NCBI RefSeq assembly: GCF_010894405.1
Contig: NZ_JAAIYA010000001.1
Coordinates: forward strand, 865,065 to 929,064
From: Pyxidicoccus caerfyrddinensis
Lineage (GTDB): Bacteria; Myxococcota; Myxococcia; Myxococcales; Myxococcaceae
Direction: 5' to 3'
DNA length: 64,000 nucleotides
Numbering within the stretch: position 1 is the first letter of the stretch; each line of letters starts with the position of its first letter. The notes below the pieces were generated by a model. It ran no database searches. It was not told the DNA's origin and saw nothing but the letters and a program-made list of their open reading frames with translations. The translations under genes were made by a program, and so were the position numbers. This document shows, piece after piece, positions 25,647 to 35,433 of this stretch.

Positions 25647-26236
25647 CTACTCGTCCAGAAGTTCGACGTTCCAGTACGAGGCATCCGCCAAGTGCAGGAA
25701 GGGCAGCCACTCGCGGTACGTCACCTTGCGCGTGGCGCCGCGGAACAGGGGCGTCCAGCGCGGGCGTACGGGCTTCTTGAGCAGCTTCATCTCCGCCTGC
25801 TCGGGTGTGCGTCCGCCCTTCTTCAGGTTGCAGGGGACACACGAGCAGACGACGTTCTCCCACGTCGTCTTCCCGCCCTGCGAGCGCGGCATGACGTGGT
25901 CCAGGTTCAAGTCACAGCGGGGGAGGTTCTTGCCGCAGTACTGACAGGTGTCGTTGTCGCGCGCGTAGATGTTCAGCCGTGAGAAGCGCACCCGACCGCG
26001 GGGCAGGTGGTCATACGCGCTGAGCACCAGCACGCGGGGCACGCGGATGGTGCGGTTGATGGTGGTGATGCAGTCCTGCGTGGCGCTCAGTGCGGCCCAG
26101 TCGTCGAACTCGTAGAGGCGGTACTGCGCGTCGATGGCCTTGGCCACGCCCTGGTACAGCAGCGAGAACGCCCGCTTCACCGAGGTGACATGCACCGGTT
26201 GGTAGTACCGGTTGAGGACGAGGACGGCGCTGTTGA

Positions 26237-26240
<4 letters not shown>
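25647..26240 (-). CDS. HNH endonuclease-family protein
   Basis: 197 residues from ATG 26240, which overlaps the selA stop (ATGA). An N-terminal domain of about 95 residues (VLVLNRYYQPVHVTSVKRAF) precedes a C-terminal HNH module: CQYCG (99-103), NLDHVMPRSQGG with His115, NVV with Asn129, and CVPCN (134-138). The two CxxC pairs should hold structural zinc and the His/Asn set a catalytic metal. This family is widespread in bacteria and usually stands alone. Its coupling to selA is unusual. Whether it acts in restriction, DNA repair or something else is not visible. Confidence 0.85.
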
Positions 26241-27634
<1,394 letters not shown>

Positions 27635-27697
27635 ACGCGGAGTCTAGGGGAGCCGGAGGGCGGGCGCCAATCGGCCCGGCAGAGGGCCGGAAAAGGA

Positions 27698-27732
27698 AAA
27701 GGCCCAGTCTCCTCGTGGGAGACTGAGCCTTT
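27698..27732 (-). terminator. Intrinsic terminator of cspA
   Basis: In the cspA transcript, AAAGGCTCAGTCTCC pairs with GGAGACTGGGCCTTT with one mismatch and a 5-base loop. A pyrimidine run (TTCCTTTTCC) follows on the minus strand. It begins about 35 bp after the stop. Confidence 0.85.
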
Positions 27733-27766
27733 GTACCGAACGCGTCAGTGCGCGTTCAGCGGGACA

Positions 27767-27970
27767 TCAGAGCGGGCGAACGTTCTGAGCCTGGAGCCCC
27801 TTGGGGCCGCGGGCCACATCGAACTCCACCTTCTGCCCTTCCTGCAGGGAGCGGAAGCCCTGGGTCTGGATCGCAGTGTGGTGGCAGAAGAGGTCCTCGC
27901 CCCCGCCGTCCTGCGTGATGAACCCAAAGCCCTTCGCGTCGTTGAACCACTTCACGGTACCAGTCGCCAT
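27767..27970 (-). CDS. cspA: Cold-shock-domain protein
   Basis: 67 residues, standard CspA length; an RNA chaperone with a single OB-fold. RNP1 reads KGFGFI as usual. RNP2, normally VFVHFSAI, is LFCHHTAI with Cys-His-His. I believe this variant is common in myxobacterial cold-shock proteins but cannot check it. The tract immediately before the ATG is about 24 nt of only purines in the transcript, containing the Shine-Dalgarno-like GAAGAG. A strong intrinsic terminator follows. The symbol is generic; several paralogues probably exist. Confidence 0.92.
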   Translation of the reverse strand: MATGTVKWFNDAKGFGFITQDGGGEDLFCHHTAIQTQGFRSLQEGQKVEFDVARGPKGLQAQNVRPL

Positions 27971-28215
27971 TACTCTTCTCTTCTTCTTTCTCTTCCAGCC
28001 TCATGAATTGAGCTGGACGCCACGCCTGGTTCAGGTGCGGCCCCCGCCGTGTGCCACGTTTCCACGCGGTTGCATAGGGGGTTACACCGTCCCAGGTGCC
28101 CTTTTCTGTCAGGACCCGGACATAACACCCGGTTTCGGAGCCTGATTCCGGACGATTTTCCCCTCCCTGCACCGCGTCATCGGCCACCCGCACCGTGCGT
28201 GCCTGAAAGGAAGGA
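27971..28215 (-). promoter_or_regulatory. Long upstream/leader region of cspA
   Basis: 245 bp with no gene between the Slt gene and cspA. It holds the cspA promoter, which I could not pin down (CTGACA and TGTAAC are 20 bp apart), and the purine tract (transcript of 27973-27996) just before the start. Cold-shock genes elsewhere have long regulatory 5' leaders. Confidence 0.4.
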
Positions 28216-30621
28216 CTACTTCGCGGCGCTCTTGAGGACGGGCAGCTTGGGGGCCCGGCCGTAGAGCAGCTGGTAGGTGTTGAAGGAGCGGAGCACGCGC
28301 TTGATGTAGCCGCGCGTCTCGGAGATGGGGATCTCCTCCACCCACGCGTCCAGCGGCAGGTCCGGCTTCTCCGAGCGCCACCGGTTCACCGCGCCCGGGC
28401 CGGCGTTGTAGCTGCCCACCGCGTACGGCGTGTGGCCGTTGAACTTCTTCAGCAGCCCGCCGAGGTAGTGCGCGCCCAGGCGGATGTTGAGGTCCGGCTG
28501 CAGCAGGCTGTCCACGGTGAAGCGCTTGAGCTTCAGCTCGCGCGCCACGTTCTTCGCGGTGGACGGCATCAGCTGCGTGAGGCCGAGCGCGCCCGCCCAC
28601 GACAGCGCCTTCGGGTCCAGCGCGCTCTCCTCGCGCATCAGCGCCTGGAGCAGGTCCGGCTCCACGCCCGCATCCGCGGTGTGCTTCTCGATGAGTTCGC
28701 GGAACGCGTTGGGATAGGCCACCTCCCACACCACGCGCGTCTGCGGCGTAATCCGTCCGCTCAAGTCCTTGCGCAGCGCCAGTCGCGCCACCGCGTGTGC
28801 GGAGCGCTCGTCACCGGCCTCGTGCAGCACCAGCACCAGCAGGCGGATGGACTCCGCGGGCTGGTTGGCGCGGTTGACGGCGAGCATCTCGGTAGCCACC
28901 GAGTCGACGAAGCCCAGTCGGTACAGCTCCACGCCCGCCTTGAAGTGCGGGTCCTCGCCCATGGGGCCGGCGAACAGCGGCCAGGGGCTGGCGGCCTCGG
29001 GCACCTTGAAGATGTCGGGGGACACCTTCTCCAGCCGCGCCGGGTCCACCGTGGCCAGCTGCGAGCGCGCCATCAGCCCGTAGTACGTGGCCGGGTGCTC
29101 CACGGCGAGCTTCTCGAACAGCTCCGCCGCGCCCTGGATGTTGCCCTTCTCCTGCAGCGTCCGGGCGCGCCAGTACCGCGCACGCTCCACGTCGTAGCTC
29201 TCGTCCGCCTGGGCGAACTGCGCCTCGATGCGGTCCAGGAAGGACAGACCGGAGTCCTCCGCCCCGCTGGTGCGCGCAATCCAGTACGCCTTGAAGAGCG
29301 CCTCGCCGAGGAAGTCCCCCGCCGGGTACAGGCGCGCCAGCTCGTCCAGGCGGGCCATGGCCTCCTTGGGACGGCCCGTCTTCACGTACAGGTCCGCCGC
29401 GTAGAAGAGGCCGTCGTCCGCGAAGGTGTGGTCCGGGAAGTCGCGCGCCAGCCGCTCGTACGTCTCCGTGCCGCGCGCCTGGTCCACAATCGAGCGCGAC
29501 GAGCCGAGCACGTACAGCGCGCGCGCCAGCAAGTCCTTGTCCTGGCACTTCTCCACCACCGGCGTCAGCACCTGGATGGCGCGCGTGTGCTGGCGCTCCT
29601 TGCGCTGGCCCTTGCCGTAGATGAAGTGCGCGCGGCAGGCGAGCGCGTCGGGGAGCTGGAGCTGCGTGAGCAGCGGCTCCAGCACGTCCAGGCCCTGCTT
29701 GTTGCGGTGCAGCTCCACCAGCGCCTCGCCCCGCGACACCTTCGCATCCACCGGGGGCTTCTGCCCCTTGAGGCGCTTCTCGGCCTGCTTCGCCAGGGGG
29801 GACAGCGGGTACGCGCCCCACAGGCGCCACAGCGCGTCGCGCTCGGCGGCCTTGTCCTTCTTCTCCGTGGCGATGTCGGCGATGGCCATCAGCGCCTCGG
29901 CGCCCACGTTGCGACCCCAGCTCGGCGCGGCGCGCGTGGTGAGCGGCTCCAGCGCGGCCATGGCGCCCGCGGCGTCCTTCTTCTTGCGCAGCACGCGGGA
30001 CAGCGCCAGCCGCGCGTCCACGTAGAGCTTCGACTCCGAAGGCACCTGCGTCAGCAGCGCCGCCGCCTCGTCGAAGCGGCGCAGCCCCTCGAGCGCCACG
30101 CCGCCGTGGGTGAGGCACCGGTCCTTCAGCGCGGGGTAGTCCGGCGCCAGCGCGGCGAACTCCGCCGCGGCGGCCTCGTCGTCTCCGGCGCGCACGGCGG
30201 ACAGGGCGCGCAGGTAGCGCACCGGGGCGCTGTCACCCTCGCCCTTCAGCAGCTCGCGAGCGCGGGTGTACTGGCCGCGGTCGAAGGCGTCGCGGGCCTC
30301 CTTCTTCTTCCCGTCCGCGAAGTACGGAGACAAATCCTCCAGGCCGTAGCGGCGGCCGCGGTGCACCACGGGCGCGGGCGGCGCGGCGTTGGGGAAGGCC
30401 GGGTTGAGCACCTCCACGTAGCCCGGGGGCGCGGGGGCCTTCTCCGAGTCCGGCGGAGGAGACAGCTCGGCTTCCGAGGGAGCACTGTCCGGACGCTGGG
30501 CGGGGGCCTCGGAGGCCTCGGCACCGGGCGTCTCTGACTCGGGCACCTGGGGAGCGGGAGCCTGCGCGGACAGAAGGAGCGCGGAGGCGATGATGGCGGC
30601 TTTGGAGAGATAGGGCTTCAT
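28216..30621 (-). CDS. Soluble lytic transglycosylase (Slt70-like)
   Basis: 801 residues. A signal peptide (to about residue 20) is followed by a Pro/Glu/Ser/Ala-rich linker, then a long superhelix of TPR-like alpha repeats (about 100-640) and a C-terminal SLT domain. Catalytic Glu665 lies in LMREESALDP; LSWAGALGLTQLMPSTA, DLNIRLGAHYLGGL and GSYNAGPGAVNRW follow. The architecture is that of Slt70, which cleaves peptidoglycan exolytically; this one is longer because of the linker and extra repeats. It should be periplasmic. It is divergent from the histidine kinase gene. Confidence 0.92.
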   Translation of the reverse strand: MKPYLSKAAIIASALLLSAQAPAPQVPESETPGAEASEAPAQRPDSAPSEAELSPPPDSEKAPAPPGYVEVLNPAFPNAAPPAPVVHRGRRYGLEDLSPYFADGKKKEARDAFDRGQYTRARELLKGEGDSAPVRYLRALSAVRAGDDEAAAAEFAALAPDYPALKDRCLTHGGVALEGLRRFDEAAALLTQVPSESKLYVDARLALSRVLRKKKDAAGAMAALEPLTTRAAPSWGRNVGAEALMAIADIATEKKDKAAERDALWRLWGAYPLSPLAKQAEKRLKGQKPPVDAKVSRGEALVELHRNKQGLDVLEPLLTQLQLPDALACRAHFIYGKGQRKERQHTRAIQVLTPVVEKCQDKDLLARALYVLGSSRSIVDQARGTETYERLARDFPDHTFADDGLFYAADLYVKTGRPKEAMARLDELARLYPAGDFLGEALFKAYWIARTSGAEDSGLSFLDRIEAQFAQADESYDVERARYWRARTLQEKGNIQGAAELFEKLAVEHPATYYGLMARSQLATVDPARLEKVSPDIFKVPEAASPWPLFAGPMGEDPHFKAGVELYRLGFVDSVATEMLAVNRANQPAESIRLLVLVLHEAGDERSAHAVARLALRKDLSGRITPQTRVVWEVAYPNAFRELIEKHTADAGVEPDLLQALMREESALDPKALSWAGALGLTQLMPSTAKNVARELKLKRFTVDSLLQPDLNIRLGAHYLGGLLKKFNGHTPYAVGSYNAGPGAVNRWRSEKPDLPLDAWVEEIPISETRGYIKRVLRSFNTYQLLYGRAPKLPVLKSAAK

Positions 30622-30728
30622 ACGCGGGGGCTAAGACCCTGGTTGATGCGCGCGGGCACGCCCCAGGACAACCGGGAGTGCATGGAAAATTTCCGGAGGT
30701 GGACACAGGTTAGACTGTCCGCCTGCAC

Positions 30729-32969
30729 ATGGACATCCGGACACAGAGCGCTCTGCTGGCATCCATCATCGGACTCGCGCTCGGCGTGTCCATGTTGTTG
30801 CGGCCCGGCCGACCGCGGGTCTTGACGCTGTACTCCGTCTTCGCCCTGACAGTCGCCGGGTACTACCTCTCCCTCTTCTTTCACAGCATCTTCCCCTCGG
30901 CGGACTACCCCTGGGCGTCGCGCATCGCCCTGGGCGCCACCGTCCTCGTGGCCTCCCTGGTGCCGGGCGCCGCGGTGGCCTTCTTCCTGGAGTTCCTGGG
31001 CGTCAGCAAGGGAACACACCAGGTCGGTCGGCGGCTCGCTGTGCTGTCCGCCTTCCTGGGACTCGCCGTGGCCGTCACCCCCCTGGCCGACAAGGAGTGG
31101 GCCCGGGTGGCCATCGGCATCTGGGTGGGCGGCGCGCTGCTGACCTCCGGTTCGTTGCTGGTCCACCGAGTCCGGACGACGGAATCGCGCATCGAGCAGC
31201 TCCGGCTGGCGTACCTGGCCATTGGCGCGGGGGCGGCCATCCTCTTCTCGGCGGCCGACTTCCTGGGGCGCTACGGGATTCCGTTCCCGACGCTGGGGCC
31301 GGTCTTCTCCACGCTCTACCTGTTCTTCCTCGCGCAGACGCTGCTGCGACTGCGGCTGATGGATTTGCACGAGCTGCTGGGGAAGATTGCCTCGCAGACG
31401 GTGCTGGCCGTCATCCTCGCGGCCGTCTTCACGGTGCTGACGGCATGGGTGGACGAGGACACGGGGCTGTTCGTCTTCAACACGGTGGTGGCGGCCTTCG
31501 TCGTCCTCATCCTGTTGGACCCGCTGCGCGCCAAGGTGGAGGAGATGGTGGTGCGCATCTTCTTCCGCGAACGCTTCGCGCTGCTCGACTCGCTGGGCAC
31601 GCTGCGGGCGCGGATGACGAACGTGATTGAAATCTCGGAGCTGGCGCGGCTGGTGCTGGACACGCTCCACGAGACGGGCCGTGTGACGCACGCGTCGGTG
31701 TACCTGCTGGCGGAGGACCGGCCCGGGTACCGGCTGCTGGACTCGCGCGGCCCGCCGCCGGTGGCCTTCCTGGACACGGCGGTAGCGCGCGGCCTGCTCT
31801 TCGCCGCGGCGAGCGGGCAGAAGGCGGTGCTGCGGGAGAACGTGGAGCGGCGCATGTCCACCATGCGTCTGCAGGCGGTGGAGGGAAAGCGCTACCGGGA
31901 CGAGCTGAAGCGGCTGAACGACACGCGCGGGGCGCTGGTGCAGGTGAAGGCCGGCATCACCGTGCCGCTGATGGGCAATGACCGCGTCATCGGCTTCCTG
32001 AACCTGTGGGACGAGCGGGTGCCGGAGGCGTACGCGTCCGACGAGATTGCGCTGATTCTCGAAGTGGCCGAGCGGCTGGCGACGGTGCTGGAGAACTCGA
32101 AGCTGTACGAGAAGATTCGAGAGAGAGACCGCCTGGCGGCGCTGGGTGAGATGGCGGCCGGCCTCGCGCACGAGATTCGCAACCCGCTGGGGGCCATCAA
32201 GGGCGCGGCGCAGTGCCTGGACCCGAAGCGGCTGCCGGGCGAGGACGGCGAGTTCCTGGACGTCATCGTCGAGGAAGTGAACCGGCTCAACGGCGTGGTG
32301 ACGGCGTTCCTCGACTACGCACGGCCGATGAAGCAGAGCTTCGGCCCCACCGATTTGAACGAGGTGGTGACGCGGACGATGCGGCTCGTGCAGAACGACG
32401 TGCCGCCGAGCATCTCGTTGGCGGTCGAGCTCGATTTGCAGTTGCAACGGGTGGACGGGGACGCGGAGCAGCTCAAGCAGGTGCTCATCAACCTGGTGCA
32501 GAACGCGGTGCAGGCGCTGGGCACGCGCGAGGGGCGAATCACCGTGCGCACGGACAAGCCGGAGCGCTTCGGAGAGATTCGGAACGCGGGCGGCGAGTTC
32601 GTGGAGGTGCTGGTGTCCGATACGGGCCCAGGCATTCCGTCGGACCAGCAGCCGCACATCTTCGTGCCGTTCTTCACGACGAAGCAGAAGGGCACGGGCC
32701 TGGGACTGGCCATCTGCCAGCGCATCGTGAAGAACCACGGAGGAAGCATCTCCGTGCAGAGCAAGGTGAACGAAGGCACCACGTTCGTGATTCGCCTCCC
32801 TGCCCTGCCCGCAGAGCAGGCCGTGGACGGTGTGCCCGCGGATGGAACACCCGTCCCCGCCACGCGGCCGTCGCTGTCACTGCCCATGCCGGATGAGCTG
32901 CGGGACACGCCCAAGCCGCCGCCACCCGAGCCTGGCCGTAAGCGCGAGCGGCGGCGGCGCGCGGGGTAG
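30729..32969 (+). CDS. Membrane sensor histidine kinase (7TM-GAF-HisKA-HATPase)
   Basis: 746 residues. About seven N-terminal membrane helices (to about 260) precede a GAF-like domain (about 300-455). The HisKA domain holds phospho-acceptor His481 (LAHEIRNPLGAIKGAA). The ATPase boxes are N (QVLINLVQNAVQAL), G1 (VSDTGPGIP) and G2 (GTGLGLAI). A Pro/Arg-rich basic tail ends the protein. It has no receiver domain and no adjacent response regulator, so it is an orphan kinase, common in myxobacteria. The sensed signal is unknown; the 7TM plus GAF layout suggests a small membrane or cytosolic ligand. Confidence 0.92.
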   Translation: MDIRTQSALLASIIGLALGVSMLLRPGRPRVLTLYSVFALTVAGYYLSLFFHSIFPSADYPWASRIALGATVLVASLVPGAAVAFFLEFLGVSKGTHQVGRRLAVLSAFLGLAVAVTPLADKEWARVAIGIWVGGALLTSGSLLVHRVRTTESRIEQLRLAYLAIGAGAAILFSAADFLGRYGIPFPTLGPVFSTLYLFFLAQTLLRLRLMDLHELLGKIASQTVLAVILAAVFTVLTAWVDEDTGLFVFNTVVAAFVVLILLDPLRAKVEEMVVRIFFRERFALLDSLGTLRARMTNVIEISELARLVLDTLHETGRVTHASVYLLAEDRPGYRLLDSRGPPPVAFLDTAVARGLLFAAASGQKAVLRENVERRMSTMRLQAVEGKRYRDELKRLNDTRGALVQVKAGITVPLMGNDRVIGFLNLWDERVPEAYASDEIALILEVAERLATVLENSKLYEKIRERDRLAALGEMAAGLAHEIRNPLGAIKGAAQCLDPKRLPGEDGEFLDVIVEEVNRLNGVVTAFLDYARPMKQSFGPTDLNEVVTRTMRLVQNDVPPSISLAVELDLQLQRVDGDAEQLKQVLINLVQNAVQALGTREGRITVRTDKPERFGEIRNAGGEFVEVLVSDTGPGIPSDQQPHIFVPFFTTKQKGTGLGLAICQRIVKNHGGSISVQSKVNEGTTFVIRLPALPAEQAVDGVPADGTPVPATRPSLSLPMPDELRDTPKPPPPEPGRKRERRRRAG

Positions 32970-32982
32970 TGCCTCGTCTCGT

Positions 32983-33945
32983 TCAGAAGAAGCGAACGAT
33001 GTCGAAGTAGCGCGAAGCCGAGCCCGCAGCGTTGGAGGCGGTGAGCGTGTACCGCCCCGACGGCACCGAGGTCAGGTTGGACAGGACCAGGATGGCGCTG
33101 GAGGGATTCGGCACCGCGAGCGACAGGCCGATCTGCTGCGACGACACGGAGTAGCCCGAGACACTGGTGGGCAGGTTGTCACCGCCGACGATGAGCTGCC
33201 GCGTCGGCCCGCTGTTGTCCGGGTAGATGAGGCTCGGGTCCAGGTAGCTGATGGTGGGCGCCCTGAGGGCCGTCGCGATGTAGACGGGCACCGACGTGCT
33301 CCCGGCCTGGTTGGAGACGCGCAGCAGGTACTGCCCCGGCGGCACGTTGGACGCGACGTAGAACGGCACGCTCACGGAGGTGGAGCTGCCCGAGGGGAAG
33401 CCCGTCCCCGTGCCCAGCAGCGGCTGTCCGTACAGGTTGGTGAGGGCGTAGCCGAAGGACAGCGGCAGGTTCATCCCATGGATGGTGACGACCGTCGTCC
33501 CCGCGGAGAGCGTGCTGGGGTTGACGGAGCTGACGCTCGGCGCGTTGGCTGCCCAGACGACCTGCTCATGGGACATGTGCCGCGACGCTGCGGATGAGTC
33601 TCCATCCGGCAGCTCCATCCACGGGCCGAGCCCCTGCGCCAACCCGCCGTTGTCCGCCTGCACGCCCACGACCTGGACGCGCGCCTTCCCCGAGGCCGCC
33701 GCCGTGGACATCCACTCGTGCACGCCCGCCGGCAGTCCCTGCGCCAGCTGCAGCACCCGGCCGTTCTCGAGGAGCAGGTTGACGTCGTAGGCGGAGAGCC
33801 CATCGCCCGCTCCGTTGCTGTCCCAATGCACCCACATCGCCCTTCCGGATGCCCCCGCCAGCTCCATCTCCTTCACCGAAACCTGGAGCTCCTTCTTCTG
33901 CTGATTCGCTTCCACGTGTGCCTCGCTTCCGCGGACCTGGGACAT
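32983..33945 (-). CDS. IPT/TIG-like beta-sandwich protein
   Basis: 320 residues from ATG 33945, chosen because GTGAGGA lies 6 nt upstream; the frame stays open to 34275 without support. No signal peptide is apparent. Residues 1-120 look like a fibronectin-III-like beta domain (MWVHWDSNGAGDGLSAYDVN). Two tandem immunoglobulin-like IPT/TIG domains follow (SVNPSTLSAGTTVVTIHGMN and LDPSLIYPDNSGPTRQLIVG). IPT domains usually occur in surface or secreted proteins, so export may use a route not marked by a classical signal. Function unknown. Confidence 0.7.
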   Translation of the reverse strand: MSQVRGSEAHVEANQQKKELQVSVKEMELAGASGRAMWVHWDSNGAGDGLSAYDVNLLLENGRVLQLAQGLPAGVHEWMSTAAASGKARVQVVGVQADNGGLAQGLGPWMELPDGDSSAASRHMSHEQVVWAANAPSVSSVNPSTLSAGTTVVTIHGMNLPLSFGYALTNLYGQPLLGTGTGFPSGSSTSVSVPFYVASNVPPGQYLLRVSNQAGSTSVPVYIATALRAPTISYLDPSLIYPDNSGPTRQLIVGGDNLPTSVSGYSVSSQQIGLSLAVPNPSSAILVLSNLTSVPSGRYTLTASNAAGSASRYFDIVRFF

Positions 33946-34011
33946 CCAGGTCCTCACATGACTGCTACGAGGCGGTGTTGGAGGTGGATGCGGGTCTTGT
34001 AGGCTCACGGA

Positions 34012-34680
34012 ATGAGCGCCTGCCCCTTCTGCCAGACGACCATGCGGTCCACCTTTCTTGGCGGCCTGCCCCGCGAGGAGTGCGGCGGCTGCGGGGCCGT
34101 CTGGTTCGAAGGCGAGTCGCTGTCGAAGGTGATGGGCGGCTCCATCTCGGACGCGCTGGTGCGGCGCGCGAAGGGCCACCCCGGCATCTGCAAGGGCTGC
34201 AGCGCGAAGCTTCAATACGTGCCGAGCTGTCCCGACTGCGGCACGCAGGCCCCCACGTGTCCGCGCTGCGGCCACGCCCCGCTGCCGGTGGTGGAAGCGC
34301 TGGGCGTTGCTGTCGAGGTGTGCTCCGACTGTGCCGGCGTGGCGTTGGATCCGGGCGAGCTTCAGCAGCTCCAGCGGGCCGCCGAGACATACCGCAATGA
34401 ACCGCTCGATGTGCGTCCCAAGGTGCGGCTCGGCGTGGTGCAGGCGTGTTCCGAGTGCAAGCGTGGGCTCAAGCCGAAGTACGGCTTCGTCTGGGAGGAA
34501 CGGCTCTACTGCGGAAGCTGCGCGCCCGAGGGCTCCGTGCCCTTCTCGGAGGACCTGGCGAAGGCCACACCCAGCGAGGCGTCCTCCGTGCCGCGGAACT
34601 CCGGGTACAACGCCGCCATGGGCGCGGATGCCACCGGCTCCGCACTGACGTGGCTGTTCTCGCGCGTGTTCGGACGCTGA
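34012..34680 (+). CDS. Multi-zinc-ribbon protein
   Basis: 222 residues with at least six CxxC knuckles: CPFC (4-7), CGGC (24-27), CKGC, CPDC, CPRC, CSDC, CSEC and CGSC. The first pair resembles a TFIIB-type zinc ribbon (CPFCQTTMRS...ECGGCGAVWF), and the pattern is repeated around residue 80-110. Many proteins of this type have unknown roles. The last 50 residues are hydrophilic and then amphipathic (ALTWLFSRVFGR). It is divergent from the IPT gene across 66 bp. Confidence 0.75.
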   Translation: MSACPFCQTTMRSTFLGGLPREECGGCGAVWFEGESLSKVMGGSISDALVRRAKGHPGICKGCSAKLQYVPSCPDCGTQAPTCPRCGHAPLPVVEALGVAVEVCSDCAGVALDPGELQQLQRAAETYRNEPLDVRPKVRLGVVQACSECKRGLKPKYGFVWEERLYCGSCAPEGSVPFSEDLAKATPSEASSVPRNSGYNAAMGADATGSALTWLFSRVFGR

Positions 34681-34687
34681 AGCGCGC

Positions 34688-34732
34688 GTGACAACCTGTC
34701 ATCCGCTCGCGCGGACTCCGTGACAGCAGGTC
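34688..34732. promoter_or_regulatory. Candidate activator sites upstream of the GspC-like genes
   Basis: Two direct repeats, GTGACAACCTGTC (34688-34700) and GTGACAGCAGGTC (34720-34732), start 32 bp apart, close to three helical turns. The first also contains the palindrome TGACA-ACC-TGTCA (34689-34701). They lie about 75-115 bp upstream of the predicted sigma-54 start, where enhancer-binding proteins bind. Confidence 0.45.
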
Positions 34733-34757
34733 GTGCCGGCTGTTCCCGCTGACGACG

Positions 34758-34775
34758 TCGCTCCTCTGGGAGCGA
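34758..34775 (+). terminator. Hairpin between the zinc-ribbon gene and the GspC-like pair
   Basis: TCGCTCC (34758-34764), loop TCTG, GGAGCGA (34769-34775): a perfect 7-bp stem with no U-tract. It ends 3 bp before the -24 element, so it could end upstream transcription or affect the promoter. Confidence 0.4.
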
Positions 34776-34778
34776 TGG

Positions 34779-34794
34779 TGGCACCGTGCTTGCT
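34779..34794 (+). promoter_or_regulatory. Sigma-54 promoter of the GspC-like pair
   Basis: TGGCACC-GTGC-TTGCT fits the -24/-12 consensus essentially without error and with exact spacing. Transcription should start near 34805, 29 nt before the ATG at 34834. The repeats at 34688-34732 are likely activator sites. Confidence 0.65.
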
Positions 34795-34833
34795 CATGTC
34801 CGTCGTGTCTCTGAACCGAGAGGAGCCACGACG

Positions 34834-35406
34834 ATGGAACGCTTCATCCGCAAGCACTTCTGGTTGTTGAGCGGTGCCTTCATCCTCATTGCTGCTCCGG
34901 TGGCGGCGGGCTCGATGCAGTTGCTCACCCGGCACATCCCCGCACTCGCTCCCGAGCCCAACGTCCCCGCCATCGTCATCGAGCGGGAGCGCATCACCAT
35001 CCCCGCGCAAGCACAGCAGGCTCCCGCCCAGCCCTCTGTGGCAGTCGACACCTCCACGTCCTGGGGAGACATCCGCACTGTCGGAGAGCACGCCTACGAG
35101 ATTCCCGCCGCGGATCTGCAGAATGCGCTCATGCGGCTGGACGAACTGTCCACGCAGGCGCGCGTGGTGCCCGCGTTCAAGGACGGCCAGCCCCAGGGAT
35201 TCAAGATGTTCGCCATCCGTCCGCACTCGCTCTACGCGAAGCTCGGGCTCCAGAACGGTGACGTACTCAAGCGCATCAACGGTCAATCCCTCAAGACGCC
35301 CGATACCGCGATGACGGCCTTCCAGAGCCTCCGCGAGTCCCAGCACATCGAGCTGGACCTGGAGCGCGGCGGCGTCCCCGTGAGGAAGACGTACGACGTG
35401 CGCTGA
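34834..35406 (+). CDS. Short GspC-like protein (transmembrane anchor plus PDZ)
   Basis: 190 residues from ATG 34834, with GAGGAG 8 nt upstream. One N-terminal membrane helix is followed by a short linker and a C-terminal PDZ domain like that of GspC (RPHSLYAKLGLQNGDVLKRING). By hand count it is identical to the next protein at 77 of 111 C-terminal positions. It lacks the HR domain that binds the GspD secretin. It may regulate or compete with the full-length protein, or serve another complex. It is 27 bp upstream of the full-length copy. Confidence 0.85.
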   Translation: MERFIRKHFWLLSGAFILIAAPVAAGSMQLLTRHIPALAPEPNVPAIVIERERITIPAQAQQAPAQPSVAVDTSTSWGDIRTVGEHAYEIPAADLQNALMRLDELSTQARVVPAFKDGQPQGFKMFAIRPHSLYAKLGLQNGDVLKRINGQSLKTPDTAMTAFQSLRESQHIELDLERGGVPVRKTYDVR

Positions 35407-35433
35407 AGCACCGCGTTCAGAGGGGGACGACAG